16,967 nt of DNA, from contig CALAYR010000075.1 of assembly GCA_937894805.1 (NCBI GenBank), positions 1-16,967 of the forward strand. The letters run 5' to 3'. This document shows positions 1 to 7,470 of this stretch, piece by piece. This stretch comes from an uncultured Acidimicrobiaceae bacterium (GTDB lineage: Bacteria; Actinomycetota; Acidimicrobiia; Acidimicrobiales; RAAP-2). Every line of letters begins with the position of its first letter. Position 1 is the stretch's first letter. Under the pieces are notes generated by a model, which had not been told where the DNA came from, did no database searches, and saw only the letters and a program-made list of their open reading frames with translations. A program made the translations under genes and the position numbers.

Positions 1-1281
1 AAGATTCCAGGACTAGGGCGACTGGCGTATCTCGGCTTTCATGGCGTCACCAGTGTCGTGCGTGAAATGGTCACACCGCACACCTTCTTTGAAAACCTTG
101 GCGTGCGTTACGTAGGTCCAATTGACGGTCACGACATACCTTCGATCGAGTCTGCATTGACGAATGCCGCCGAATGGGACGGCCCAATTGTTGTTCATCT
201 ATTGACCGAAAAAGGTCGGGGCTACGCACCAGCCATTAGTGATACCCAGAAACTTCACGACTACAAAATTCCCGCGAAACTTGATGATGACGAAGTACCC
301 GTCGTCTCCTTTACGGAGTCATTTTCACGCTCCTTGGTGTCTGAGGCCACCAAGGACGATCGCATTGTGGCCCTCACCGCGGCAATGGCCGGTCCGACGG
401 GCCTCATGCAGTTCCAGCAGCAATTCCCAACCCGATTCTTTGATGTAGGCATAGCCGAGCAGCACGAAATGACTACCGCGGCCGGTATGGCGATGGGCGG
501 ACTCAAGCCAGTCGTTTGCGTGTACTCCACGTTCTTTGCGCGGGCATTCGACCAAGCCAATCTCGACGTAGGACTTCTCGGGCTCCCTGTCGTCATGGTC
601 TTTGATCGCGCGGGAATCACGGGCGACGACGGTCCTTCGCACCATGGAATTCTCGATATGGCCCTCTGTCTCGCCATCCCTGGTGTGACCATCTTTGCCC
701 CATCCTGCATTGAAGAAGTTCCCGTCATGCTCGCTTCCGCCCTGGCCCTTGACACGCCGACCGCGATTCGATTCCCAAAGACAACGCCGCGGCACATTGA
801 TGGTCAATCAGGCTCTGGGCTTCACGCTCGGAAGATCAAACAGGGCGACGGCAGTCTTTGCGTGATCGCCGTAGGGAAAATGGTCGGTCACGCTTTTGAA
901 GCGCTCGAAGACATGGGGGTGGATGCTTCTCGCGTAACCCTCTTTGACGCTCGCGTCATACCTCCAGACCCCGCGATGATTACTGAAGCGCTCACGCACC
1001 AACGTGTCTTAACCATCGAAGATGGCGTTCAGCATGGTGGCGCCGGTGCGTTGATCCTGGCTCGCCTGAGAACTCAGGCGCAGGCCCAGGGCGTCCCCGT
1101 GCCAACATCAAGGATTTTGGGCGTACCTCGAGCTTTCCTGCAGCACAACACTCCCGATTCCCTCCTGGCCGAGATTGGCCTCGACATTGCGGGCGTTCGC
1201 CAAGCGATGCAGCATTTTCTAAACGACGTTCCGGCGGTCGAACTGGACCTGCCGCTCGCACCACGCCCAACGTTTTTGTAG
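1..1281 (+). CDS. dxs: 1-deoxy-D-xylulose-5-phosphate synthase, C-terminal two thirds (5' end outside window)
   Basis: This thiamine-diphosphate enzyme condenses pyruvate with glyceraldehyde 3-phosphate, the first step of the MEP isoprenoid pathway, in the cytosol. The frame is open from base 1, so the gene is cut by the window edge; 426 residues are visible of the roughly 620-640 usual for the family. Seen in order: the YVGPIDGHD motif, the EKGRGYAP loop, then the pyrimidine-binding transketolase domain with DVGIAEQHE (catalytic Glu codon at 457-459), the FDRAG segment followed by GDDGPSHHG, and a C-terminal transketolase domain with EDGVQHGGAGAL. The ATG at 58 is internal and is not the true start, because conserved Dxs sequence continues upstream of it. 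msrB follows after 34 nt on the same strand. The family call is secure; the missing N-terminus cannot be judged. Confidence 0.96.
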   Translation, partial: KIPGLGRLAYLGFHGVTSVVREMVTPHTFFENLGVRYVGPIDGHDIPSIESALTNAAEWDGPIVVHLLTEKGRGYAPAISDTQKLHDYKIPAKLDDDEVPVVSFTESFSRSLVSEATKDDRIVALTAAMAGPTGLMQFQQQFPTRFFDVGIAEQHEMTTAAGMAMGGLKPVVCVYSTFFARAFDQANLDVGLLGLPVVMVFDRAGITGDDGPSHHGILDMALCLAIPGVTIFAPSCIEEVPVMLASALALDTPTAIRFPKTTPRHIDGQSGSGLHARKIKQGDGSLCVIAVGKMVGHAFEALEDMGVDASRVTLFDARVIPPDPAMITEALTHQRVLTIEDGVQHGGAGALILARLRTQAQAQGVPVPTSRILGVPRAFLQHNTPDSLLAEIGLDIAGVRQAMQHFLNDVPAVELDLPLAPRPTFL

Positions 1282-1315
1282 CCTCTCGCTCCTGACGTAC
1301 CGGTAGCGTGCCCAT

Positions 1316-1711
1316 ATGAGCTTTCCCATTGAAAAGACAGACGCGCAGTGGCGCGATGAACTCTCAGAAGATCGGTTCGCCGTCCTTCGTGAAGCAGCCA
1401 CCGAGCCACCCTTCACCGGAGCCCTCCTCCATGTTGACGGCCAGGGCACTTTTGCCTGCGGTGGCTGCCAGCAGACCCTGTTTACAACGAGCCAGAAATT
1501 CGACTCCGGCTGTGGCTGGCCCAGTTTTGACGAATGCATTCCGGGCACCATCATCGAAAAGCGCGACGCCTCGTTGGGAATGATTCGTACCGAAATACTT
1601 TGCTCCCAGTGCGGTGGACACCTTGGTCACGTCTTCAATGACGGACCCACCGAGTCAGGGCTGCGATACTGCGTCAACTCGCTAGCGATTGACTTCGAAA
1701 ACGAGAACTAA
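1316..1711 (+). CDS. msrB: Peptide-methionine (R)-S-oxide reductase MsrB
   Basis: MsrB reduces methionine-R-sulfoxide in oxidised proteins and is normally recycled by thioredoxin. The 131-residue protein has the full family length. It shows both zinc CxxC pairs (C48/C51 in CGGC and C96/C99 in CSQC), the GCGWPSF motif with C66 at the usual resolving-cysteine position, HLGHVFNDGP, and the catalytic C119 in RYCVNS. The ATG at 1316 gives the standard N-terminus but has no good Shine-Dalgarno upstream, so it may be translated by coupling with dxs 34 nt away. Its TAA stop (1709-1711) overlaps the TAG stop of convergent ftsX. Cytosolic; no signal peptide is seen. Confidence 0.96.
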   Translation: MSFPIEKTDAQWRDELSEDRFAVLREAATEPPFTGALLHVDGQGTFACGGCQQTLFTTSQKFDSGCGWPSFDECIPGTIIEKRDASLGMIRTEILCSQCGGHLGHVFNDGPTESGLRYCVNSLAIDFENEN

Positions 1712-2562
1712 ACGTCGAGGAATCGACGAATCGCCAACGCCGAGCCAATCGAGCCGATTGAAACTCCGAGAATCGCAACTACTGAGGCCGAGCCAATAAA
1801 GGCTGTTGTGGAGAGTCGGAACAGCACGGGCAACGGATACCAGGTCTGAAATACCGCCAGGAAGCCCACGGCGAGACCCGATCCAATGAGACCCTGGAAG
1901 AAGCCTTCGCTAATAAATGGGATGCGAATGAACCAGTTAGTCGCTCCGACGAGCTTCATCACCGCTACTTCTCGGCGGCGCGCAAAGATGGCCATTCGAA
2001 TCGTATTCAGAATCAAAACAGTCGCCGAGATCAGCAAGATGCCCGCGAGGCCAACGAACACCCATTGGGCAATACGAATGACCTTCTCCATCTGACGTAC
2101 CTGTTGTTCTGGTGCGGTGACCGTCAGAACGCCGGGCTGTCCAGTGAAACTGGTCTCCACGACGAAGACATTGTTCGGCGCCGTTGGCGTACAGCGAAAC
2201 GAGGATGGCATGTCGCTGGGCTGAAGCACCGAGAATTCAGACTGAGGAAGAAGCTTGCGGGCCTCTTCGTAGTCCTGTTGCTGTGTGTAGAACGTGCAAC
2301 TCTTGACGAAGGGAAGGGTCCTGAGCTGCGAATCCACAGCGCTGACTTCAGCCTGGGAAGCAGTGGGCTTCATCCAAATTGTGACTCGTGTGCCTTGTTG
2401 CCAGTGACTTGACGCCTGTGAAGCACTCTGCTTGAGCATCAGCGCGGCGCCCACGAGGAAAAGCGAAACGGTCACCGTCAAGATGGCGGCGATCGTCATA
2501 AGACGGTTGCGCCACAGATTCGTGCCGGTCTCGCGCAGGGTGTACCTAAAGAAGCTCAGCAT
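1708..2562 (-). CDS. ftsX: Cell division protein FtsX
   Basis: FtsX is the membrane subunit of the FtsEX complex, which couples ATP hydrolysis by FtsE to activation of peptidoglycan hydrolases outside the cell during division. The 284 residues have the expected plan: a short cytoplasmic N-terminus, TM1 about 22-44, an extracytoplasmic domain about 45-165, TM2 about 166-193, TM3 about 213-239 and TM4 about 255-278. The conserved cytoplasmic stretch RRREVAVMKLVGA lies at 195-207. The extracytoplasmic domain has two cysteines (C89, C124) that could pair, which is inference. The ATG directly abuts the TAA of ftsE with no spacer, so translation is probably coupled. No smpB follows, unlike the prfB-ftsE-ftsX-smpB order recalled from mycobacteria. 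Confidence 0.95.
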   Translation of the reverse strand: MLSFFRYTLRETGTNLWRNRLMTIAAILTVTVSLFLVGAALMLKQSASQASSHWQQGTRVTIWMKPTASQAEVSAVDSQLRTLPFVKSCTFYTQQQDYEEARKLLPQSEFSVLQPSDMPSSFRCTPTAPNNVFVVETSFTGQPGVLTVTAPEQQVRQMEKVIRIAQWVFVGLAGILLISATVLILNTIRMAIFARRREVAVMKLVGATNWFIRIPFISEGFFQGLIGSGLAVGFLAVFQTWYPLPVLFRLSTTAFIGSASVVAILGVSIGSIGSALAIRRFLDV

Positions 2563-3261
2563 TTAAAACCCCGTGCTCACTTCGGTGTCGTAGAGCCCGC
2601 GGCTCTCGTCACGCACCAACTCACCGTCAACCATCTCGATAACGCGCTTTCGCATCCGGTCGACGAGACCCTTGTCGTGTGTAGCCATCACCACGGTGGT
2701 GCCGGCCTTATTGATGCGCTCCAGCAACTGCATAATGATTTCCGAGTTTGCCGGGTCGAGGTTCCCTGTTGGCTCGTCCGCCAGCAGGAGGATGGGGCGG
2801 TTGACAAATGCCCGAGCAACAGCGACGCGCTGCTGCTCGCCACCAGAAAGCTCGCTGGGCAGGTTGTCGGCCTTGTCGGCCAGTCCCACCACGTCGAGGA
2901 CTTGGGTGACTTGATTCTTGATCGTCTCAGTCGGGCGACCGATTACCTCGAGCGCAAAGGCGACATTCTCGAACACGGTCTTGTTGGGCAAGAGGCGGAA
3001 ATCCTGAAAAACGCAGCCGATATTGCGACGGAGGTAAGGAACGCGCCACTTTGGCATCTTGAGCACGTCCTTGCCCGAAACATGGATTGCACCACTGTCG
3101 GGGAGTTCTTCGCGAAGAACGAGTCGAAGAAAAGAGGTCTTACCGGAACCTGATGATCCAACTAAAAAGACGAAGTCTCCCTTGCTGATCTCCACCGAGA
3201 GGTTCTTGAGCGCCACGGTCCCGTTGGGGTAGGTCTTACTGACGTCTTCGAAACGAATCAT
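2563..3261 (-). CDS. ftsE: Cell division ATP-binding protein FtsE
   Basis: FtsE is the cytoplasmic ABC ATPase that drives FtsX. All nucleotide-binding motifs are present in the 232-residue protein: Walker A GSSGSGKT at 35-42, Q-loop Q86 within CVFQDFRLL, signature LSGGEQQR at 138-145, Walker B ILLLADEPTGNLD from 157 with catalytic E163, and switch His H195 in MATHDKG. NKTVFENVAF (93-102) is typical of FtsE. The ATG at 3261 has a clear Shine-Dalgarno AAGGGGG four bases upstream. It lies 108 nt downstream of prfB on the same strand and abuts ftsX. The roughly 15 residues after the core are a short, non-conserved tail. Confidence 0.97.
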   Translation of the reverse strand: MIRFEDVSKTYPNGTVALKNLSVEISKGDFVFLVGSSGSGKTSFLRLVLREELPDSGAIHVSGKDVLKMPKWRVPYLRRNIGCVFQDFRLLPNKTVFENVAFALEVIGRPTETIKNQVTQVLDVVGLADKADNLPSELSGGEQQRVAVARAFVNRPILLLADEPTGNLDPANSEIIMQLLERINKAGTTVVMATHDKGLVDRMRKRVIEMVDGELVRDESRGLYDTEVSTGF

Positions 3262-3265
3262 GACA

Positions 3266-3273
3266 CCCCCTTC
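3266..3273 (-). promoter_or_regulatory. Ribosome binding site of ftsE
   Basis: On the minus strand GAAGGGGG ends four bases before the ftsE ATG. It is one of the stronger Shine-Dalgarno matches in the window and supports both the chosen start and independent initiation of ftsE rather than coupling to prfB. Confidence 0.7.
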
Positions 3274-3280
3274 GCGGGCC

Positions 3281-3299
3281 TATTCGGTCATAGCGAATA
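3281..3299. repeat. Short dyad in the prfB-ftsE spacer
   Basis: TATTCG (3281-3286) and CGAATA (3294-3299) form a perfect 6-bp inverted repeat around a 7-base centre, inside the 108-nt spacer between prfB and ftsE. The stem is AT-rich and no T-run follows on either strand, so it is not a convincing intrinsic terminator. It could be a small operator or an RNA hairpin, or chance. Confidence 0.3.
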
Positions 3300-3369
3300 A
3301 CCAGCTACCGATAACTTGACCAGCCTACCCCTGATGACGCTCAATTTTGGACCATCAATGCCGGTGAAT

Positions 3370-4512
3370 TTAAGCGGAACGAGTCCGTTGGCGACGAAGT
3401 TCTGCTTCCATAAAGGCGTCGAGGTCGCCATCGAGCACCGCTTCCACGTTCCCTGTTTCGTGATCAGTACGGTGATCTTTTACCAACTGATAGGGCGCCT
3501 GGACGTAACTGCGAATCTGACTACCCCACGCATTATCGCCTCGTTCACCGGTAATCGATTCCAGGGTGGCCTTCTGTTCGGCTCGAATGCGTTCCGCAAG
3601 TTTCGACTCGAGGATTTGCATTGCTCGCGCGCGATTTTGATGCTGACTGCGTTCATTTTGGCAACTCACCACAATGCCAGTCGGAATGTGCGTGAGTCGA
3701 ATAGCGGAGTCAGTTTTGTTGACGTGCTGGCCACCGGCACCAGACGCTCGATAGGTGTCGACGCGAAGATCCTTGTCTTCTATCGTGACGTCGCCGCTGG
3801 CATCGGTGAGCAGCGGAGTGATCTCTACGCTGGAAAAGCTCGTCTGACGGCGAGACTGCGAGTCAAAGGGACTTATGCGAACGAGTCGATGGACGCCACG
3901 CTCGGCCGAAAGCCAGCCAAATGCAAAACGGCCCTTAACAATGGCGGTTGCCGACAGAATGCCGGCTTCTTGTCCTTCCGACACCTCGTCGATCTCGACT
4001 TCGAAACCTCGCCGTTCAGCCCAGCGGCTATACATCCGCAGAAGCATCTCGGCCCAGTCTTGCGCGTCGGTACCACCCGCTCCGGCATGAAACTCCAAGA
4101 TGGCGTCGCACTCGTCATATTGACCGGAGAGCAGACTCTGGAGTTCCAAAGATTCGATGGCTGAGGTGATCTGTTCCACTGTGTCGCTCAGTTCGGAGAC
4201 CATCGATGCGTCACCCGCGGCCAGCGATTCACGCGCCAGTTCGATAAGCACTTCCCCATCTTCGATTTGACTACCGAGGCCGTCAAACTCCTCTAGCGCT
4301 ACGCCGGCGCGACCCAATTCTGTTGTCACGGCACGCGCTCGATCTTGGTCGTCCCACAGGTTTGGGTCCGCGGCCTGTTCGGTGAGAACTTCGTGCTTAG
4401 AACGCAGCGAGGCAATCTTCAAATAGTCTTCGGCCGCACGCCAGCGTCGGGCCAAATCGGCCAACGCAGCAGTCGCGTCGCGAAGAGCGCCCTCGACCTT
4501 AGGGTCGGCCAT
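3370..4512 (-). CDS. prfB: Peptide chain release factor 2 (RF2)
   Basis: RF2 recognises UGA and UAA in the ribosomal A site and triggers peptidyl-tRNA hydrolysis. Starting at the ATG at 4512 the protein has 380 residues. It carries the RF2-specific SPF tripeptide at 214-216 and the catalytic GGQ at 260-262 within SGAGGQHVNKTDSA. The N-terminal helices (YLKIASLRSKHEVL and following) are continuous, and there is no in-frame UGA where E. coli RF2 carries its programmed +1 frameshift. The open frame extends upstream to 4653, but those residues run through the conserved secA 3' end and look nothing like RF2, so 4512 is preferred. The start lies inside secA, giving a 14-nt overlap (4499-4512), which suggests coupled translation. 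Confidence 0.95.
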   Translation of the reverse strand: MADPKVEGALRDATAALADLARRWRAAEDYLKIASLRSKHEVLTEQAADPNLWDDQDRARAVTTELGRAGVALEEFDGLGSQIEDGEVLIELARESLAAGDASMVSELSDTVEQITSAIESLELQSLLSGQYDECDAILEFHAGAGGTDAQDWAEMLLRMYSRWAERRGFEVEIDEVSEGQEAGILSATAIVKGRFAFGWLSAERGVHRLVRISPFDSQSRRQTSFSSVEITPLLTDASGDVTIEDKDLRVDTYRASGAGGQHVNKTDSAIRLTHIPTGIVVSCQNERSQHQNRARAMQILESKLAERIRAEQKATLESITGERGDNAWGSQIRSYVQAPYQLVKDHRTDHETGNVEAVLDGDLDAFMEAELRRQRTRSA

Positions 4513-7165
4513 GGCACTGCTTGAACTTCTTGCTGGAGCCACAGAAGCATGGGTCGTTTCGACCGATCTTCTCCTTCGCGTTACCAGTGGCCTTGGGTGC
4601 AGGTCCGGATGGATTGGGGACCTTTGAAGACTCCACCGGTGCGGCGTCGACATTGGTCACCGCACCATCGAGGGCGCTTTCATTCGACGGCGCCGCGATG
4701 GTCTCAATGTGTGTGATAAATCGAACAAAGTCGTCGTCTACTGAAGATAAGAGCTGCTCGAACATCGCAAAACCTTCACGCTGCCAGGCCACGAGTGGAT
4801 CTTGCTGGGCCATGGCGCGCAGGTGGATGCCATCACGAAGGTGGTCCATGTCACTGAGGTGATCACGCCAGCGTTGGTCCAAGATCTGCAACATGACGTC
4901 ACGCTCAATGGCTTCGGCCATGCCACCTTCACCGGGGTACCCGTCACACTTGGTCTTGTAGAAGCTGAGGGCATCCTCCACGAGCAATTCTTCGAGTTCA
5001 TCTCGATCAGAGAGTGCCGCTACCTGCTCAGTGGTAACGGTCGTTGGGTAGTAGTTCCGAGCCCCAAGAACAATGTCACTGACGTTCCACTCTTCGGCGT
5101 ATTCATCGGCGCAATGGACGGCCACGACCTCGGCCATCTTGTTCGCAATTAGCTCGAGTGCTCGCTCGTGGAGATCCTCGCCCTCAAGAATTTGAAAACG
5201 ACGGCCGTAGATGACTTTCCGCTGTTCGTTCATTACTTCGTCGTACTTCAGAACATCCTTACGGATTTCACCATTTCGACCTTCGACCGTGTTCTGCGCC
5301 CGTTCGATCGCCTTGGTGACCATCTTGGCTTCAATGGGCTCATCGTCAGGCATGGTGCGATCCATAACCCAGCTAATGGCGCCAGTGGCAAAGAGGCGTA
5401 GGAGTTCATCTTCCAACGAGAGATAGAAACGACTCGTACCGGGGTCACCCTGACGGCCACTTCGACCGCGGAGCTGATTGTCAATACGGCGCGACTCGTG
5501 GCGTTCAGTGCCGAGAACGTAGAGGCCTCCGGCCTCGCGTACCTTCTGGCCCTCGGCCTCGCAGATTGGCTTCCATTTCGCCAGTGCGACCCGTAGGGCT
5601 TCGTCGTAGCCCTCGGCGCCGGGTTGGAGACCTTCGGCCTGCACGTCACGTTGTGCCAGGCCCTCATGGTTGCCACCGAGGATGATGTCTACGCCTCGTC
5701 CCGCCATGTTGGTAGCCACAGTCACGGCTCCAATACGTCCGGCCTGCGAGACAATCTCCGCTTCGCGGAAGTGCTGCTTGGCGTTAAGGACTTCGTGCGC
5801 AATGCCGGCTTGGGCGAAAGCTTTCGAGAGAAGTTCGGACTTTTCGACCGATGCCGTACCGAGCAGCACGGGCTGACCAGCGGCATTGCGATCGATGACT
5901 TCTTCCACAATTGCCGCGAACTTGGCTTGTTCGGTCTTAAAGATCAAGTCGGGGCGGTCATCACGTTGCGGCGAACGGTGAGTCGGGATCGGCACCACCG
6001 TAAGTCCGTACGTTGTGCCGAATTCGGCCGCCTCGGTTTCGGCGGTACCGGTCATACCGGCGAGCTTGCCGTAAAGGCGGAAGTAGTTCTGGAGCGTTAC
6101 CGTGGCCCACGTGTGGTTCTCATCTTGGATGCGGACGCGTTCCTTGGCCTCTACAGCCTGGTGAAGACCGTCATTCCAGCGACGCCCATCAAGGGTGCGG
6201 CCCGTGAACTCGTCAATGATTTGGACCTCTCCTCCGGCGACGAGATAGTCCTTGTCGCGGTGGAATAGCTCCTTGGCCCGAAGCGCCTGGGTCAGTTGGT
6301 GTACGTAGTTCGTCGACACGGCGTCGTAGAGATTCGTAACCCCAAGGGCACGCTCTACTTTGTCAATACCCGACTCCGTCGGAATCACGGTCTTCTTCTC
6401 TTCGTCGACTTCGTAGTCCTTGTCACGGGTCAGGGTGCGCACAATGGAAGCGAACTGGTAGTACAGCTTCGTTACGTCATCGGCCGGGCCAGAGATGATC
6501 AACGGCGTACGGGCTTCGTCAATCAAGATTGAGTCGACTTCGTCAACAATTGCAAAGTTGTGGCCGCGTTGGACCATCTGCTCCAATGAGCGGGCCATGT
6601 TGTCGCGGAGGTAATCAAAACCCAGTTCGGTATTGGTGCCGTAGGTCACGTCGCAGGCGTAGGCCGCGCGCTTGGCATCGAAGTCATCGACATCGGGCCC
6701 AACCCGACCAACCGTAAGACCGAGCCAACGGTGCAGACGGCCCATCCATTCAGCGTCACGGGCTGCGAGGTAGTCGTTCACGGTAACGACGTGCACCCCT
6801 TCGCCACTGAGGGCGTTCAGGTAGACCGGCAATGTGGAGACCAGGGTCTTACCTTCACCAGTCTTCATTTCAGCGATCCAACCAAAGTGCAGGGCCATGC
6901 CACCCATTAACTGGACGTCGTAGTGGCGCTGGCCCAGTACACGAGTCGCGGCTTCACGCACAACTGCGTACGCCTCGATGAGGAGATCGTCGAGTGTTTC
7001 ACCCTCGGCGAGACGGGATTTAAATTCTGCGGTCTTCGCCTGCAGCTCGGCATCGCTGAGGGCGGCCATCTCGTCAGAAAGCGCATTAATTGGCTGCACT
7101 AATTCTTGGAGTTGGCGAACTCGCTTGCCTTCACCAGCGCGAAGGACCTTACTTAAGAGGCTCAT
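4499..7165 (-). CDS. secA: Protein translocase ATPase subunit SecA
   Basis: SecA is the ATP-driven motor that pushes unfolded preproteins through SecYEG. With the ATG at 7165 it has 888 residues, normal for a bacterial SecA1. Visible features are the N-terminal MSLLSKVLRAGEGKRVRQL, Walker A MKTGEGKT at 100-107, VTVNDYLAARDAEWM, Walker B and following DEVDSILIDEARTPLIISG at 208-226, GTASVEKSELLS and TNMAGRGVDI in the second helicase domain, and QLRGRSGRQGDPG. The C-terminal zinc motif has C873, C875, C884 and H885. An upstream ATG at 7306 would add 47 residues unlike any SecA, so 7165 is chosen; AGGG-type ribosome-binding bases lie just upstream. secA leads the secA-prfB-ftsE-ftsX run and follows a 305-nt non-coding gap. 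hpf, often upstream of secA, is absent. Confidence 0.97.
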   Translation of the reverse strand: MSLLSKVLRAGEGKRVRQLQELVQPINALSDEMAALSDAELQAKTAEFKSRLAEGETLDDLLIEAYAVVREAATRVLGQRHYDVQLMGGMALHFGWIAEMKTGEGKTLVSTLPVYLNALSGEGVHVVTVNDYLAARDAEWMGRLHRWLGLTVGRVGPDVDDFDAKRAAYACDVTYGTNTELGFDYLRDNMARSLEQMVQRGHNFAIVDEVDSILIDEARTPLIISGPADDVTKLYYQFASIVRTLTRDKDYEVDEEKKTVIPTESGIDKVERALGVTNLYDAVSTNYVHQLTQALRAKELFHRDKDYLVAGGEVQIIDEFTGRTLDGRRWNDGLHQAVEAKERVRIQDENHTWATVTLQNYFRLYGKLAGMTGTAETEAAEFGTTYGLTVVPIPTHRSPQRDDRPDLIFKTEQAKFAAIVEEVIDRNAAGQPVLLGTASVEKSELLSKAFAQAGIAHEVLNAKQHFREAEIVSQAGRIGAVTVATNMAGRGVDIILGGNHEGLAQRDVQAEGLQPGAEGYDEALRVALAKWKPICEAEGQKVREAGGLYVLGTERHESRRIDNQLRGRSGRQGDPGTSRFYLSLEDELLRLFATGAISWVMDRTMPDDEPIEAKMVTKAIERAQNTVEGRNGEIRKDVLKYDEVMNEQRKVIYGRRFQILEGEDLHERALELIANKMAEVVAVHCADEYAEEWNVSDIVLGARNYYPTTVTTEQVAALSDRDELEELLVEDALSFYKTKCDGYPGEGGMAEAIERDVMLQILDQRWRDHLSDMDHLRDGIHLRAMAQQDPLVAWQREGFAMFEQLLSSVDDDFVRFITHIETIAAPSNESALDGAVTNVDAAPVESSKVPNPSGPAPKATGNAKEKIGRNDPCFCGSSKKFKQCHGRP

Positions 7166-7202
7166 AGTCCCTGTAACCCTACCTGCCCTCAAATGGCGTA
7201 TT

Positions 7203-7453
7203 GGTTGCGGGCAGCTGACCTGGTCTTTGACCCCACACTCGCCTGCAGTGGTGTCCGAGTGGGCCCGAAGCAGCAGAGACTGCTCTCCGCGGACCGATTC
7301 ACTCACTTCACCAACACTTCACGTCACCCATTTGATGACGCAAAGGCAGGGCTTACTTCTAAACCGCGCCATGCTCAGCGTCCACAAGACGCCTTACGTG
7401 GGTCGTTTTGCCCGCGACTGGCATCGACTTTCAACCACAGCCTGCCCGCAACC
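7203..7453. repeat. Widely spaced 12-bp inverted repeat
   Basis: GGTTGCGGGCAG at 7203-7214 recurs as its exact reverse complement at 7442-7453, so the two arms sit near opposite ends of the gap upstream of secA, about 227 bases apart. They could pair in a transcript from this region or mark a small insertion remnant. There are no target-site duplications or transposase, and chance is not excluded. Confidence 0.35.
7301..7322 (-). repeat. Two tandem 11-bp units upstream of secA
   Basis: On the minus strand GTGAAGTGTTG is followed directly by GTGAAGTGAGT; the next bases, GAATC, continue a third partial GTGAA. The shared octamer GTGAAGTG repeats at an 11-base pitch, close to one helical turn, about 135-155 bases upstream of the secA start. 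The pattern is that of a direct-repeat operator, but no regulator can be named. Confidence 0.4.
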
Positions 7454-7470
7454 GGCCATATTCTACGCCC

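Larger units (their letters stand above)
7166..7470. other. 305-nt gene-free leader region of secA
   Basis: No credible gene was found between the glycosyltransferase stop and the secA start on either strand; the short open frames here have no recognisable content. No SRP RNA, tmRNA, RNase P or tRNA signature was seen, and no hairpin followed by a T-run. The region holds an 11-bp tandem repeat (7301-7322), an imperfect CGTCA...TGACG dyad (7322-7340) and a 12-bp inverted repeat near its edges. TAGAAT on the minus strand close to the glycosyltransferase stop resembles a -10 box but lacks a good -35. It probably contains the secA promoter. Confidence 0.5.

Noticed and set aside
3316..4164. Long plus-strand open frame of 282 codons opposite prfB
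   Set aside because: It is antisense to unambiguous RF2 sequence, has no recognisable motifs or ribosome binding site, and reflects the codon structure of prfB.
5624..6268. Plus-strand open frame of 214 codons opposite secA
   Set aside because: It lies wholly within conserved SecA helicase domains on the other strand and has no family features of its own.
7220..7245. ACCAGGTCAG on the minus strand, like part of bacterial SRP RNA
   Set aside because: The following invariant GGAAGGAAGCAG part of the SRP loop is missing, so this is not a 4.5S RNA gene.
7166..7306. 47-codon N-terminal extension of SecA from an ATG at 7306
   Set aside because: The added residues resemble no SecA N-terminus, while the ATG at 7165 gives the conserved MSLLSKVLRAGEG start with AGGG bases just upstream.
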